This document shows positions 1 to 12,023 of a stretch of DNA of 64,000 bases, in pieces (the stretch's first letter is position 1; the number at the start of each line of letters is the position of its first letter). The position numbers were made by a program, and so were the translations under genes. This stretch comes from Capsicum annuum (lineage: Eukaryota; Streptophyta; Magnoliopsida; Solanales; Solanaceae). The stretch lies in contig NC_061114.1 of assembly GCF_002878395.1 (NCBI RefSeq), forward strand, positions 163,601,884 through 163,665,883. Reading direction: 5' to 3'. The notes under the pieces are model-generated. The model saw only the letters and a list, made by a program, of their open reading frames with translations. It ran no database searches and was not told the DNA's origin.

Positions 1-1529
1 CTATAGTATGTATATGATCTTCTCTCTCTCCGTCTTGAAAACTTCTCCCAAATGGATCGTGCACAACAAAAAATGTTATAAGTAATTGAAATATAAACTT
101 TTGGCTTTCTTCTTCTATCAGTAAGATGATGCCATGAGTTGAGATTAAACAAGGAAATATGGTCAATGAGGATCCATATAGTTGACCCAACTTATTTGGG
201 ACCGAGGCATAGTTGTTGGTTGTCTTGTATCACTTGTTTTTATGGCACACATTGATATTGATGATTGGGAAAAAGTAACACTTCTAGGAAGATCCAGGCA
301 TCGTCTGGAGACATTCTGCATCCTTCCAAGGCTGGAATGCATCTTGCCGAGTTAGATGCTGCAAATAATGAAACAACACATACTTTTAGTTTAAGCAACT
401 AGCTTTCGCAGAACAAGCAATAGTGTCAAAGATAATAGTGAATGCAAAAATTTCATGCTTTTATTTGAGAAGAAAGGCAGTAAGTAACCCTTGGTCCTTG
501 TTCTTGTTCCGTTGGTCAATCTTTGTAACTACCGAACTCCCATTGGCTCAAACCTCATATATATACATCAGAACTTTCGCAATGAGATACATGAACATAG
601 AGTTTTGATCTGTCATCCTTGTCAATCCTTGAAAATTTGGAGTCAGAAAAGTAAGTCTGAGCGAGCCAAGTAGTGTTTCATGTTTTTTTGAGGTCAAAAT
701 TTAGCAATTTCATTATTTAGAGGCAAATGGCTGATAGGACGATAGCAACCATTGATTCAAGGAATCTATGATCGGTGGGAAAATGGTATTTTACACTGTG
801 GTTTCCGTTATGGAATGACTGAGAGGAGATTCACATGCATGGTCACTGCAAGGAGCATGATAAACACAGAAAAGAATGGAACATTCATGGAAGTTAATAT
901 ATGGTAGGGAAATCGTGGACTTGTAAGGTCTCTCTCCTTTCTGGATGCTGATTAAATCCTGGTCCTTGAAAATAATCTCTTTTTCCATCATTAACGATTT
1001 TCCTTTTTCATCATATTTGTCTTCGTTCACGATGCAGCATTGATCACTGAAATGAACCTTATAGACAACTTATGCGGCACTTCAATCATGGGCCTGGACT
1101 TCTGTTCAGAACTACATAGACAACTCTCTTTTCCTATGTAACATCTCAGGAGAAAGTAACACTCACTAAGAACTGTAGTAGTATCATAATCTAGACCAGT
1201 TTAATGTTTACAAGTAATTTTATTAAGGAGAAATGCAATTAGAGCCTAGAAATCTTTTATTAACAAAATTAGAGGGAATCACTTTTTTTGAACATTTACA
1301 AGGTATGGGTATTGGTACATATTTACACATTCTTGACGTATTAAACACCTTCAATGCCCACTTTGACATATTAAACAAGTAGGAAGTTGCAATAAATTGC
1401 ATTTTACATGTTACAGTTACCTTATACCAATTTCTTTCTCTCGAGAGAAAATTGTCGGTGTATCTAAGATTGACGTGTAGTAGTAGTCGTTGTATGACTG
1501 CTTAATTAGTTGCTTTTCCACACTAAGAA
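1..1529. other. Intergenic DNA, no gene recognised
   Basis: AT-rich sequence with stops in all frames at short intervals. The small open frames here (for example minus 791-1030) show no recognisable domain, no compositional bias and no splice context, so I do not call them. The only element I can name is the SINE tail at 166-222. Confidence 0.5.
166..222 (+). mobile_element. 3' tail of a Solanaceae SINE
   Basis: The stretch has the conserved 3' end that I recall for Solanaceae SINEs: GAGGATCCATATAG, then CCCAACTTATTTGGGACC (an imperfect hairpin), then GAGGCATAGTTGTTGG, which is the start of a TTG-type tail. The tRNA-like 5' half with A and B boxes is not visible upstream, so this looks like a 5'-truncated copy. 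The family name is from memory and unverified. Confidence 0.6.
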
Positions 1530-1807
1530 CCCGTTTGCCCATGAGAATTTTCACTTTTCCGATATTTTTTTTTTTTTTTGCACTTTATGCCAAATACAAC
1601 TCCAAGTTGATGTTTGACCATGAGAATTTCAAATACAACTTGGGAGTTGTATTGGAAAAGTGAAAAACAATAAAAAATTGTTTTTAATTTTTTCCATCTT
1701 TCTTCTCTCACAAAAATTCAAAAACAACTCCAATTATATTCATGGACAAATACAAATACAACTCCAACTCCAACTTCAAAATTTTTAGTTTTCATAGCCA
1801 AACTCCC
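1530..1807. mobile_element. MITE-like element with imperfect terminal inverted repeats
   Basis: The left end CCCGTTTGCCCATGAGAATT and the inverse of the right end GGGAGTTTGGCTATGAAAAC form an imperfect inverted pair of the GTTTGGCCATGAAAA kind common in plant MITEs. The internal half-inverted copies at about 1600-1665 repeat the same motif, so the element may be a composite. Direct repeats of CACTAA occur near both ends but not in clean target-duplication register. It is non-coding. Confidence 0.45.
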
Positions 1808-1871
1808 ACTAATAGACACTTCCTATGCTAAGGGAAAAACAAATGTCAAATTTATTTCAGTTCATATAATA

Positions 1872-2035
1872 AAATAGACCAGTTTACCGGCAAGATTGCA
1901 ACAATAAAATGAAGCAAACACGAAATATAATTAAATAGACCAGGTACAATAAAATGAAGCAAAGACGAAATATAATTAAATAGACCAGTTTACCTGCAAG
2001 ATTGCAACAATAAAATGAAGCAAAGACAAAATACA
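1872..2035. repeat. Three-unit tandem repeat, about 62 bp per full unit
   Basis: The unit begins AATAGACCAGTTTACC, contains CAAGATTGCAACAATAAAAT and ends near GAAATATAATTAA. Units lie at about 1872-1933, 1934-1979 and 1980-2035. The middle one lacks some 16 bp around the CAAGATTGCAA part. This arrangement suggests unequal exchange or replication slippage. Confidence 0.85.
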
Positions 2036-2752
2036 GACGAAAAGGAGTAGAGAAAGAAAAACAGTTACTGTTCTTAACCAAAGACATACAAGGGGAGGAA
2101 AAAGCAAACAAAGACATATAAAGAAGAGGGGTAGCCCTCACCTCTAACCAAAAGAAAAATCCGCGCATGATATTCAACTTTTTATCCTTGTCATGATTGG
2201 TCCTTTTGATTGCCCGATTGACAGCTGCATTTTTGACAATGTAAATATATTAATAATTCGTTGTTCATAATGGCGATCACATTAATTATTGGGCTAGAAA
2301 TTGGTACAACAAATAGCCAAAACAAGAATATCAATAGCCAACATGGGAGTAGCAACTAAAGGATTTGATATTCCCAAAAAATTCAAGTAGACAAGAAATC
2401 AAATGGTAATTTTTTCTCTTCTGTAACATGAACTATTGGAAGCTAATTGGGAACCCTATTCTTGCTCTTTTAAAGACAACAAACTTCAAAAACAACCCCA
2501 ATTAAATTGAAAAGGCGTGTTAAAAAACACAAATGCTTAGAAAAGAAAGCAGCTTACAAAAGCTTAAAACTATTCCAAGAATCTATGAAACCAACCCGAA
2601 TTACATAAAAGTAAACCCTAATTATGCATCTTTGTTGTGTAATCCCGTTGCATCCACAGCTCTTAATTATGGAAAAACTCTTGATTGATTTTTCATGGCC
2701 TTCCTTGATCAATAGGATTTCCAAACAATTGTCTCTATCCATGCTTCTTACC
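2036..2752. other. Intergenic DNA, nothing recognised
   Basis: AT-rich DNA without a domain-bearing frame or repeat that I can name. The minus frame at 2554-2742 shows no family resemblance. Confidence 0.45.
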
Positions 2753-2760
2753 TTCTCAAG

Positions 2761-3503
2761 TAGGGGTGGACATTCGGTTTGTTCGGTTTGATTGTTAAAT
2801 ATCGGTTTGGTTTTTTAGTTTTCGGATTGACGAAAATGACAACCATAACCAAATCAAAATTATTTCAGTTTGGTTCGGTTTTTACAAATTCGATTCGGTT
2901 ATTTCGGATTTTTATTTCGGTTTAAAGATTAAAGTAGTAAGTATTTAAAATTGATGATTTTTCTAGAAAAATAATCTTTTTTTCGAACCTATTTTTTATT
3001 CTCAAATATAATTAATTCAACATGGATGAAATAACCATAAATATCGACCTCACCGAGTCATCACCGTTGGCGTGACGATAGTGGCTGCACTCCGCAGCGA
3101 CTGTCGTTGGTGATGTTGAAATTTCAAATGAACTGACAAACTGAGGATGGATGAACGCTGCTGCAGCCTTCACGTTAATGTTAGGGTTTAAAGCAAAACA
3201 GTATATTAGGATTTAGGATTACTAAATGATTATAATTTATATATTTATATGTTATATCAGATTATATTATATTTTTAGTATATTTACATATATAATAAAA
3301 TAAATATATAAATTATAATATATTATTTATATAATTTTGATTTTTCGGTTTATCCGAATTATTTTTCTGAAAATCCGAAAATCAAATCGTTTAACCAAAT
3401 TTCTAAAATTTGAAATCAAAACCAATCCGGAAAACCAAAAAACCAAACCAAAATTAAATATCAATTTAGTTTTTCGGTTTAAACCAAAATATGCCCAGCC
3501 CTA
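2761..3503. mobile_element. Non-autonomous hAT-type DNA transposon, perfect 8-bp TSD
   Basis: Termini are TAGGGGTGGACAT on the left and ATGCCCAGCCCTA on the right, an 11 of 13 inverted match. They are flanked by an identical 8-bp duplication TTCTCAAG at 2753-2760 and 3504-3511. An 8-bp duplication with TAGGG-type ends is the hAT hallmark. Subterminal zones are packed with GGTTCGGTTT-type motifs, direct on the left and inverted on the right, as in hAT subterminal transposase sites. At 743 bp it encodes no transposase. A GC-richer block at about 3040-3180 differs from the AT-rich body. Confidence 0.88.
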
Positions 3504-3600
3504 TTCTCAAGTACTATCCACCTTTATAGTGACGATTATAATTTATTAATTTGGTAAAATAAATTCTCATATAGAAGTTATTTACAAACAATAAAGAATA

Positions 3601-3711
3601 CAACAAACCCAGTGTAGTCCCATAAGCGAGGTTTGGGGAGGTTACATTGTACACAAACCTTACCTACCTTGTGGAGATAGAGAGATTGTTTTCAAAAGAA
3701 CCTTGGCTCGA
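3601..3711 (-). mobile_element. TS-type SINE, degenerate
   Basis: Read on the minus strand the element ends in ACTGGGTTTGTTG and contains a CCCAAACC-type pyrimidine-rich block, in the order that I recall for the tobacco TS SINE family. It is clearly diverged from the younger TS copy at 19569-19664. I could not define a target duplication. Confidence 0.65.
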
Positions 3712-3849
3712 GTAACGCAAATTAGAACAGTTAAAAGAAAAATATGCAAGTACAGGGGACATTAAAAATAGGGAAAGCATAACATATCATTCAAAAAACA
3801 TGAGCAATAACAATAACCAACTAATTTGATAACTGAACTACTGAAGCAC

Positions 3850-6036
3850 ACTAGAGGAGCAACAAAAATCGTAAGACAGGCAACCCCGAGAAAGATACAT
3901 CCAACCTCTCACACCTCCTAACCGACACATCCCCGCACCTCATCTTCACGTGTCCGAACCATCTTAGCTTCGCTTCCCTCAACTTGTCCGCCGCATAGGC
4001 CACTCCCACCTTGCCTCCTATAACTTTGTTTCTTATCATCTCTCCTAGTGTGCCCTCACATCCATCTGAGCATCTTTATCTTCGTTGCCTTCATTATCTG
4101 AACGTGTGCGTTCTTGACTGCCAGTACTCTGCTGTTGGTCTAATCACCACTCGATAGAACTTACCTTTAAGTCTTGAGAACACACTTTTATTACAACGTA
4201 CCCAAGAGGTGAGCCTCTATATCACCCACCCCACACCAATACAATGTGCGATATCATCATCAATCCCTCTGTCTTCTAGGTTTACGGACCCAAGGTACTT
4301 GAAACTTCCTCTCTTGAGTATGACTTGTGATTTGTCACATCTATCTCCACCTCATGAATTACGTCACGAACTTACATTCTAGGTACTCTGTTTTAGTCTT
4401 GCTTAACGTGAAACCTTTACACTCTAGGGTCTGTCTCAAAACTTTCAACTTATCATTAACTCCATTGCACGTTTCATCAATCAATATTATGTCATATATG
4501 AATACCATACACCACGACACCTACCCTTAAATATGTAGTATCAATTCGTCCATTACTAAAGCAAAAAGAAACGGGCTAAGGGTTGATCCTTGGTGCAACC
4601 TCATCACGATCGAGAAGTGTTTTGAGTCACCTCAGATTGTTCCAACCCGGGTCTTAGCTTACATCGTACATGTCCTTAATTGTCCTAATGTACGCCACAA
4701 GTACACCTCTAGACTCCAAACATCTCCAAACGACCTCCTTAGGGATTTTATCATATGTCTTTTCTAGATCAATACACACCACATGTAAGTCTCTTTTCTT
4801 GTCCCTATACTGCTCCAACAATCTCTGTACCAGATGGATGTCTAATGTAGTTAATCACTTCGGCATGAATCTGAATTAGTTCTTGGAGATAGACACACCC
4901 TTCCCAACCTCAACTCGACCACCCTCTCCCAAACTTTGTAGTTTTTTTTTTTTTTATAACCGTGGTGTCCGGGCCAGCTTGTGCGCAAGCTCGACTAAAT
5001 CCACGGGATACCTGCCACCTCCCACCAACAACAGGTACCAGGTAACTTTGTCCACCAAGGCTAGAACAGATGGGAAGAAAACATCTAGTGTTTGTCTCTG
5101 CTGGAAATTGAACCCGAGACCTCATGGTGCTCATCCCAATTTCATTGAACCACTAGGCCACACCCTTAGGTGCATGGCTTGGTAGCTTGATACCCCTATA
5201 ATTGTTGTTGTTATAAATGTCACCCTTCTCCTTGTATACTAGCATTCAAAAGCTACTGTTGTTTTTTCCACCGTAACCGCCAACTTTGCTATCTTATACC
5301 TTTCCTTATTCGTTGGTTTTGCCTCCTTATCCTTATTTCCACTAACTCCGCACACGCCACCTTCTTTGCCTCCACCTTCCCTTGGACTTCTCATCCCACC
5401 ACCAGTCCTCTCGATGCTCACCAAATTTACCTCTCGAGACCCCAATACCTCTCCAGCCTTAACCCTAATGCAATTAGTGGTCCTATCTCACATACTATCT
5501 ATATCTCCACTACTCCCTAAGGCCTTCACTGCCACCAACATCTCCCCCATTTCCTGGTCATTGGCCATATACAAGCTACCCCATTTGATCCTTGACTGGT
5601 CATCCATAAACCTCTTCTTTCTCTTCCTCCTGATCTCTAATTTCAACACCAATAGCTTATGTTGGATCGTGAGTGCTTACTTAGGACAACCGTACAATCT
5701 TTACAAAGGTCTGTATCATCCTTCGAAAGAAGCCAAAAGTCTATCTTAGTCTTAGTCGCCATCTAACGGAAGGTTACCAAGTGCTCATTATGAATTAGCT
5801 ACCACCAACCCAAAAGCTCGTGTGAAATCCAAAAGTGTGGCTTTACCTCGTTCTAGTCCCCAAACACAAAACCTCCATGCGCATCATCATATCCCCTCGA
5901 AGTTGACCCGATGTTCGATTGACATCACCTCTTATGAATAGCTTCTCAGCGAGCAGTATACCGCTCACCATCTCATCTAAATCCTCCCAAAATCACTTCT
6001 TGTCCTCCTCGTCCAAGCCTGCTTGCCTATATCTTT
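3850..6036 (-). mobile_element. RTE-clade LINE remnant
   Basis: The minus strand, read from high to low coordinates, gives in order: endonuclease-domain pieces (LVTFR, then TKTKIDF and KDC near 5640-5790), a linker (AKLAVTVEKT near 5250), the first reverse-transcriptase block (YKEKGDIYNNNNYRGIK, split by a nested SINE near 5170), later RT and thumb pieces near 4100-4900, and the C-terminal signature LRWFGHVKMRCGDVSVRRCE at about 3930-3980. That order is characteristic of plant RTE-type non-LTR retrotransposons. The frame is broken many times and part of the linker is deleted, so it cannot be active. The 5' end is cut at about 6036, where the copy A gene unit begins. Confidence 0.85.
4942..5171 (-). 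mobile_element. SINE with pol III boxes nested in the RTE LINE
   Basis: On the minus strand it starts near GGTGTGGCCTAGTGGTTCAA, where GGCCTAGTGG fits a pol III A box. GGGTTCAATTTCC follows as a B box, and it ends in a 14-nt A tail (T run at 4942-4955). Both flanks are RTE LINE sequence, so it inserted into the LINE. A clean target duplication is not visible; CTTTGTAG and CTTGGTAG near the ends are a weak candidate. Confidence 0.8.
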
Positions 6037-7484
6037 TTTTATTGGAATTACGAGAGCACATATGTAAGAGACAACCAATTCGTGAACACAACTTTAGGAA
6101 ACCTTCTTTGTACTTTTGCAAAACATCTATGACACTCATGGTATGATGGATTGTTAAGATGGATCATTGATTGCTCTTTGTAAAGAGTGACATTTTTGTC
6201 TACTATTCTTCATAAAGTATGCACAATTCGTATATCCTTTTTCTTAGTAATCACTTAAATCAAGAAGCTAGGTAAAACAAATAAAGTCTGCAAAAGGCAG
6301 TTCCTTCTCTTCCACAACAAATAATAACATTTCCAATCGTGTAATAGAAAATCTAATCGAGTCACTTAAAAGGCCATTAAAATCAAGTATATTTTAAATG
6401 CCCCTACAAGCTGAACACTCAACCTAAATTATAATTTCGTTCCTATCTCTACACCATGAAATAACCCTCCATCAATATGTAGTTTGGTTCTAGAATGTCT
6501 ACCCAAGATGTGGAGGTAATGTGTAATAAGTAAGCAACGTAAACAATTGGTTGCCAAGACTGAAATGTAGCTTAGTGAGGAGAATCGGCCTCCATGAACT
6601 TTTTTGCGCTTTAGGCTTAAGCGCGCTTAAATGAGCCTTTGCCACTGATCTGAAGGAGAGACCATTTTGATTATCAATGAGTTGATGATTTTTAACATAT
6701 TTGCCAATTTAAATCTGTTGTTTCTCGATGTGGTTTTCAGACTTCGAAAGTAGTTATTTCCTTCCTAGAAATGTTTTCTTAGTTCCTTTTCTTGGCGTTG
6801 CAACTTGTCCACTTGCCTTACATGACTATGACTTTTTCTTTATGATGAGGGTCACTTGCCTTACATGACTATTTGTTCAACTGGCTCTTTTCTGTGAGTA
6901 AATATTATACTTTATCAAAAGTTACATTGGTCACGCCTCGTTCATATAAAGTTTTTAGTCAAACTAAAAAGGGATACATTGATCAACAGAAACTTTTAAA
7001 AAGATGAGTGTTTCCTTTTTAATTTACTAAAAAACACACTACTCTTCCACACTGGAAGTAAAATCATAAAAAAGAGGTGGAGATAAAATTGTAGCGAAAA
7101 CAAAAGGAGAACGTACTCTACTGTGAACTACATAAAAATGAGATTTTACAAAGTCAAAAACTTTTTCTCAATCAGATCAGTTAAGATTTGTAGCAAGTTC
7201 AGTTCAATGCTTGGCGAAAGAAGGAAGGCAAGAAACTATTCTTAAAATTATCTAAATGAGAGTGCAGGAATTTTATGGAATTGGATACTATCTTAAAAGT
7301 GACTACATAAATTTGAAACCAAGGCTTGGCCTGAGAAAATTCAAAACACAAGAGAAGCATTCAAAATGCAAAGAGATGCCACGATGTTGGAAAACAAACT
7401 GTAAGCTGTTAACCTACCTTTATAGCGTAATAGAAGGGATTTTCTACGTTCATTTGTTGAGCTAGAAGGTACTTGCATCTTAAT

Positions 7485-7762
7485 GGTTAGCATGATCGGA
7501 CAACTAGTAAATATTGTATATATTAATATAGCTATATATTATTGTATATTAGGGTAATTACAGAGATTTGATTTAGTAATTAAAGAGAGTATTATTGATT
7601 ATAGTAGATCAGATTTGGTGGGATAGGATAGCGGATTTAGAGGGATAAGAAAGTTGACCTTTATGGATAGGAAAAACGAATCTTTAGGGATGTAATCTTT
7701 GAATACTTTCTATTTAACGAGAAGACTCTCAATATTGAGAGACATTCAGTAGAAAATTGACA
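7485..7762 (+). repeat. 5' LTR of copia element 1
   Basis: 278 bp, ending in GAAAATTGACA as the 3' LTR does. The first base is G where TG would be expected, which is a point mutation judged from the 3' LTR start TGTTAGC. Confidence 0.93.
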
Positions 7763-7775
7763 TGGTATTAGAACC
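7763..7775 (+). promoter_or_regulatory. Primer binding site of copia element 1
   Basis: TGGTATTAGAACC immediately follows the 5' LTR and matches the usual plant initiator-Met tRNA primer site TGGTATCAGAGC with two changes. Confidence 0.8.
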
Positions 7776-7949
7776 TTCTCTTGGCTGTCTAGTTTCATAA
7801 AGTCCATCTGTGATACTTTTCAATTTTTATTTTTTTCTGAAAATTTTGATTTTGTTGATTGTTCATCGACAATTAACACCTAGAACTTTGATCTTGGTCA
7901 TTTTGATTGTTCTTTTGAGTCACAGTATTTCTAGTTTTCATAAATATGA

Positions 7950-8837
7950 CCACATCAATTTGAATCACTCAGTGTTCGTTTCACTGGAAAGAATTTTTCG
8001 TCCTGAAAGTTTCAGTTTTAGTTATTTGTCACCGGAAAAGAACTATGGGGCCATCTAGATACAGTTGATCCTGCTCCTACCGATCCTACAAAATTAGGTG
8101 AATGGATGATTAAAGATGCTCAGGTGATGAAATGGCTTTTGGGATCAACTGACCCTCTTATTGTTCTTAATCTCAGGACTTACACGACAGCTAAAGGCTA
8201 AAGTCATGTGGGATTATTTACAAAAGATTTACAACCAAGATATTAGTGCCCGACAACTTCACTTAGAGTATGAAATTGCTAATTACTCTCGGGGAGGTCT
8301 CTCTATTCAAGATTATTTTCTGGATTTTTAAACTTATGGGCTGAATTTACAGGTACTGTTTATGCCAAAATACCTACCAGATCTCTCTCTATAATTCAGG
8401 AAGCAAAGCAAGCGAGATCAATTTTTGATGAAGTTACGCTCTGAGTTTGAGTGTTCGCTTTACTTGATGAATCCTGACCCGTGACCCGTCTCCCTCCCTG
8501 GATGTTTGTTTTAAGGAATTAATTGTGAAGAGCAACATTTGTCAGACAAAATGCTTTCAAAAGAGGAAATGATGTAGCTGTTGCATTTGCTGCTCAAGGT
8601 AAAGAAAAGGGTAGGGATATGACCAGAACTCACTGCTACAGTTGCAAGGAATATGGCCATATTGCTAGTAATTATGGCAAAACGGTCTGTAATTATTGTA
8701 AAAAACAAGGACACATTATCAAAGAGTGTCCCACACTCCCTCAAAATTGTAAGGTAAAGGTTTTCCAAGCAGGGATAAATGGTTCCACTCTTAAGAACTC
8801 ATCTTCAGGACAAGTTCTTACTCCTGAAATGGGATAA
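7950..8837 (+). pseudogene. gag of copia element 1, broken
   Basis: Translation pieces across frames give the copia gag (UBN2-type) layout: KELWGHLD near 8035-8060, then EWMIKDAQVMKWLLGS near 8100-8145, then MWDYLQKIYNQD and YEIANYSRGG near 8205-8300. Two zinc knuckles follow near 8630-8735. In the first knuckle (CYSCKEYGHIASNY) the last cysteine is a tyrosine. The second (CNYCKKQGHIIKEC) is intact as CX2CX4HX4C. Frame changes between blocks make it non-functional. Confidence 0.85.
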
Positions 8838-8884
8838 CAAATGATCGTATTAGCCTTTCTAGCATTGGGACTACAAGGTACTGA

Positions 8885-9030
8885 TGTTAAATCTAATTTT
8901 TTTTTTGAATCTAAGGTACACCAGAATCAACAATCCAAAAATTAGATTTTACTGATGTTAAATCTAATTTTTGGATTGTTGATGCACCATGTTAAATCTA
9001 ATTTTTGGATTGTTGATTCTGGTGCATCCA
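8885..9030 (+). repeat. Inverted and direct repeat cluster at the protease motif
   Basis: Direct copies of GATGTTAAATCTAATTTTT occur at about 8883 and 8954, with a third partial copy near 8989. The segment at 8919-8950 is the inverse complement of 8994-9025, which encodes the protease active-site region. This reads as a local fold-back rearrangement rather than simple slippage. Confidence 0.85.
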
Positions 9031-9980
9031 GTCATATGACCAACTCAACAAGTATAGTAAAAATGTTCATGAGTATCAAGGTTCATCACAAATACAGGTT
9101 GCTAATCATAGTAATTTACCCATTACCAAGGTTGGGGATATTGCTCCAATTTTCAAGAATGCTTTCGTTTCACCGAAGCTCTCAACTAGTCTTATTTCAG
9201 TTGGACAATTGGTTGATGACAATTGTGATGTAAATTTTTCTCATAATGGTTGTCTTGTGCAGGATCAGGTGTCGGGGACGATAATCACGAAGGGGCTTAA
9301 AGTTAAAAGATTGTTTCCTATACATTTTTTCATCCCTCCTGTTATATTTTTTGCTTGTACTTCTACAGCTAATAAACTGAGGTTTGTCATAAACATCTAG
9401 GACATCCAAATTCTGTTGTGTTGTCTTATTTATCAAATTCTGGTTTATTGGAAAATAAAAATCAATTTTCCACGGCTTTATTTGATTGTTCTACTTGTAA
9501 ATTAGGCAAAAGTAAAGTTCTTCCTTTTCCTAATTTTGGTAGTCGTGCTACGAAGTGTTTTGATGTCGTTCATAGTGATATTTGGGGTATTTCACCAACT
9601 GTTTCTCATGCTTAGTTCAAGTACTTTGTGACAATCATAGATGACTACAGTCGATTTACATGGGTGTACTTTCTTTATTCCAAATCTGAGGTATTTTCCA
9701 TGTTCAAGATATTTTTGGCTTACATTGAGACTCAATTTTCTACTTGTATCAAATTATTAAGATCTGATTCTGGTGGAGAATATATGAATTCAAAAATTTT
9801 TTGCTTGAGAAATGAATTGTCTCATAACACTCTTGTCCATATACACCTAACAAAATGGGGCCACCGAGCGTAAAAGTCGCCTTTTTAGATGTCATTCGTT
9901 CTCTAATGATTGAGTCCTCTGTCCCATCTAAATACTGGGTTAAAGCTTCGTCTACTGCTGTCTATTAAATTAATAGGCTG
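8955..9980 (+). pseudogene. Protease and integrase of copia element 1, broken
   Basis: The aspartic protease motif FWIVDSGASSHMTNS lies at about 9005-9050. The pre-integrase zinc-binding zone (FDCSTCKLGKSK near 9480-9515) is followed by the integrase core with HSDIWGI (first catalytic Asp, about 9570) and LRSDSGGEYMNS (second Asp, about 9760-9795). Stops at about 9615 and 9870, and shifts between blocks, inactivate it. Confidence 0.9.
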
Positions 9981-10079
9981 CCATCTAAAATGTGAAATCT
10001 TGAGTTTCCATATTATCTATCGTCTTTATCACAAAAATCCTAGCTATGATAATTTTCATACATTTAGTTGTGTTTGTTT

Positions 10080-11990
10080 TGTGCATCTGTCTCCTTCTCA
10101 ACGTAATAAACTTTCTGTTCAATTTACTAAATGTGCTTTTATGGGCTATAGTACTTTGCAAAAAGGTTTTATTTGCTATGATCCATGTTCTAACAAATTT
10201 TGTATTTCTAGAAATGTAGCTTTCTTTGAGAATCAGTATTTCTTTCCTATTCATGTTGAGTTATCTCCAGCTTCTCTTTTTCTTCTTACTTTTGATGATT
10301 TGTCATCTCCTTCCAAGGGGTTCATTTGTGTATGAACGGCGTCGGCCAACTTTACCTCCTCCCTAAATTGATCCACCACCTGAAACTGCTCCACAACTAG
10401 AATCTGAGAATTCTTCAAGCTCTGCTCCTCTTGAGCCCATTCGATGATCTACTAGAGTATCTCCATCCTCCTAACTGTTATGACTTTTCCTTTGCTTTAT
10501 CCACCATTTCTGTTCCAACTCGTTACTCACAAGCTTCCAAGCATGAATGTTGGCAGAAAACAATGGAAAAAGAACTTTTGGCTCTTAAAGAAAACAACAC
10601 ATGGGATATTGTTTCATGTCCTTCAAATATCTGTCCAATTGGATGTAAATGGGTCTATTCAATTAAACTTCATTCTGATGGAACTCTTGACCGGTATACA
10701 ACCCGGTTGGTTATTGTTGGTAACAGGCAGGAATATGGTGTGGACTATGAGAAGACTTTTGCACCTGTAGCAAAAATGACTACCGCGTGAACTATCATTG
10801 CCATTGCTTCTTCACAAAAATGGCCTCTTCATCAAATAAATGTCAAAAATGCTTTCTCCATGGTGATCTTATAGAAGATATTTATATGAAACCTCTCAAC
10901 ACCTACATCAGATGTATGCAAGTTAAAGCGGTTTTTTTATGGATTAAAACAAGCTCCCAAAGCTTGCTTTAACAAATTTCAGTATACTTTGTTACAATTC
11001 TCTTTTGAGCAGAGCAAATATGACAGTATCTTTTTTTCTTCGGAAAACATCTATAGGTTGTGTTCTTCTTTTGGAATATGTAGATGACATTATTATCACA
11101 CGAACCAATTCTTCACTAATCACTAGCTTCTGGCAACAGCTTAAGGATTCTTTTCTTATGAAAGATCTTGGTACCTCTTACATATTTCTTGGGTTTGGAA
11201 GTTCATCGTGATTCATCAGGTGTGTTTCTAAACCAACACAAATATACACAAGATTTGATTTCTTTGGCAGGCTTCAGGATTCCTCCTTTGTAGATACTCT
11301 ACTAGAATTGAATGTAAAGTATTGTCGGGAGGAAGGCGATCTTCCTGATCCAACTCTATTTCGGCAATTAGTTGGAAGCTTAAATTACCTTACTATTACC
11401 CAGCCTGATATCTCTTTTGCAGTTCAACAAGTTAGTCAATTTATGCAAGCTCCCCGTCATCTTTATTTGATGGTTGTAAGTCGCATCATTTGATATCTCC
11501 TAGAAACATCTAATCATGGATTATTCTTTCTAGTGGTTCTCCTATTCGTTTTAATGATTCTGATTGAGGGATGTTCTAACACTCATCGTTCGGTCACTGG
11601 TTGGTGCAGTTTTCTTGAAGAGTCTTTGATATCTTGGAAGAGTTAGAAGCAAGACCGCGTGTCAAAATCTTCAACGGAGGCTGAATATCGAGCAATGTCT
11701 AGTACTTGCTCCGAGATTGTGCGACTTCGTGGATTACTTGCTGAGATTGGATTTTCTCAATCTAATCCCACTCCTCTCCATGTTGACAATACAAGTGCTA
11801 TTCAGATTGCTACTAATCTGGTATACATGAGCGGACCAAACACATTGAAATAAACTGTCATTATATACGAGAAGTTGTAGATAAAGGTGTTATTACTCTT
11901 CCGCATGTGCCCAGTGATCTTCAAATAGCTGATGCATTTACAAAATCAATCACACGACGACAACATCAATTTCTCGCAGGCAAATTGATG
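10080..11990 (+). pseudogene. Reverse transcriptase and RNase H of copia element 1, broken
   Basis: After a spacer with the usual LSPSQRNKL and FMGYSTLQKGF integrase C-terminal blocks (10085-10170), the RT begins near 10530 with KELLALKENNTWDI and continues GCKWVYSIK and DYEKTFAPVAKMTT (about 10640-10785). The catalytic block LLEYVDDIII lies near 11070-11100. RNase H shows SKSSTEAEYRAMS (about 11660-11700) and LHVDNTSAIQIA (about 11780-11815). At least four frame breaks separate these blocks. The family order gag-PR-IN-RT-RH is copia, not gypsy. Confidence 0.92.
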
Positions 11991-12012
11991 CTTCTTGATC
12001 TACCAACAGCAA

Positions 12013-12023
12013 TTTGAGGGGGA
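12013..12023 (+). promoter_or_regulatory. Polypurine tract of copia element 1
   Basis: TTGAGGGGGA directly precedes the 3' LTR, the expected site for plus-strand priming. Confidence 0.85.

Noticed and set aside
791..1030. Minus frame of 79 codons
   Set aside because: No domain, no conserved start context and no support from repeats or paralogues in the window.
5090..5171. tRNA gene from A- and B-box matches
   Set aside because: No cloverleaf can be drawn, and the boxes belong to a SINE with an A tail.
4883..5185. Plus frame of 100 codons and minus frame of 74 codons
   Set aside because: Both are readings across the SINE at 4942-5171 and its A tail.
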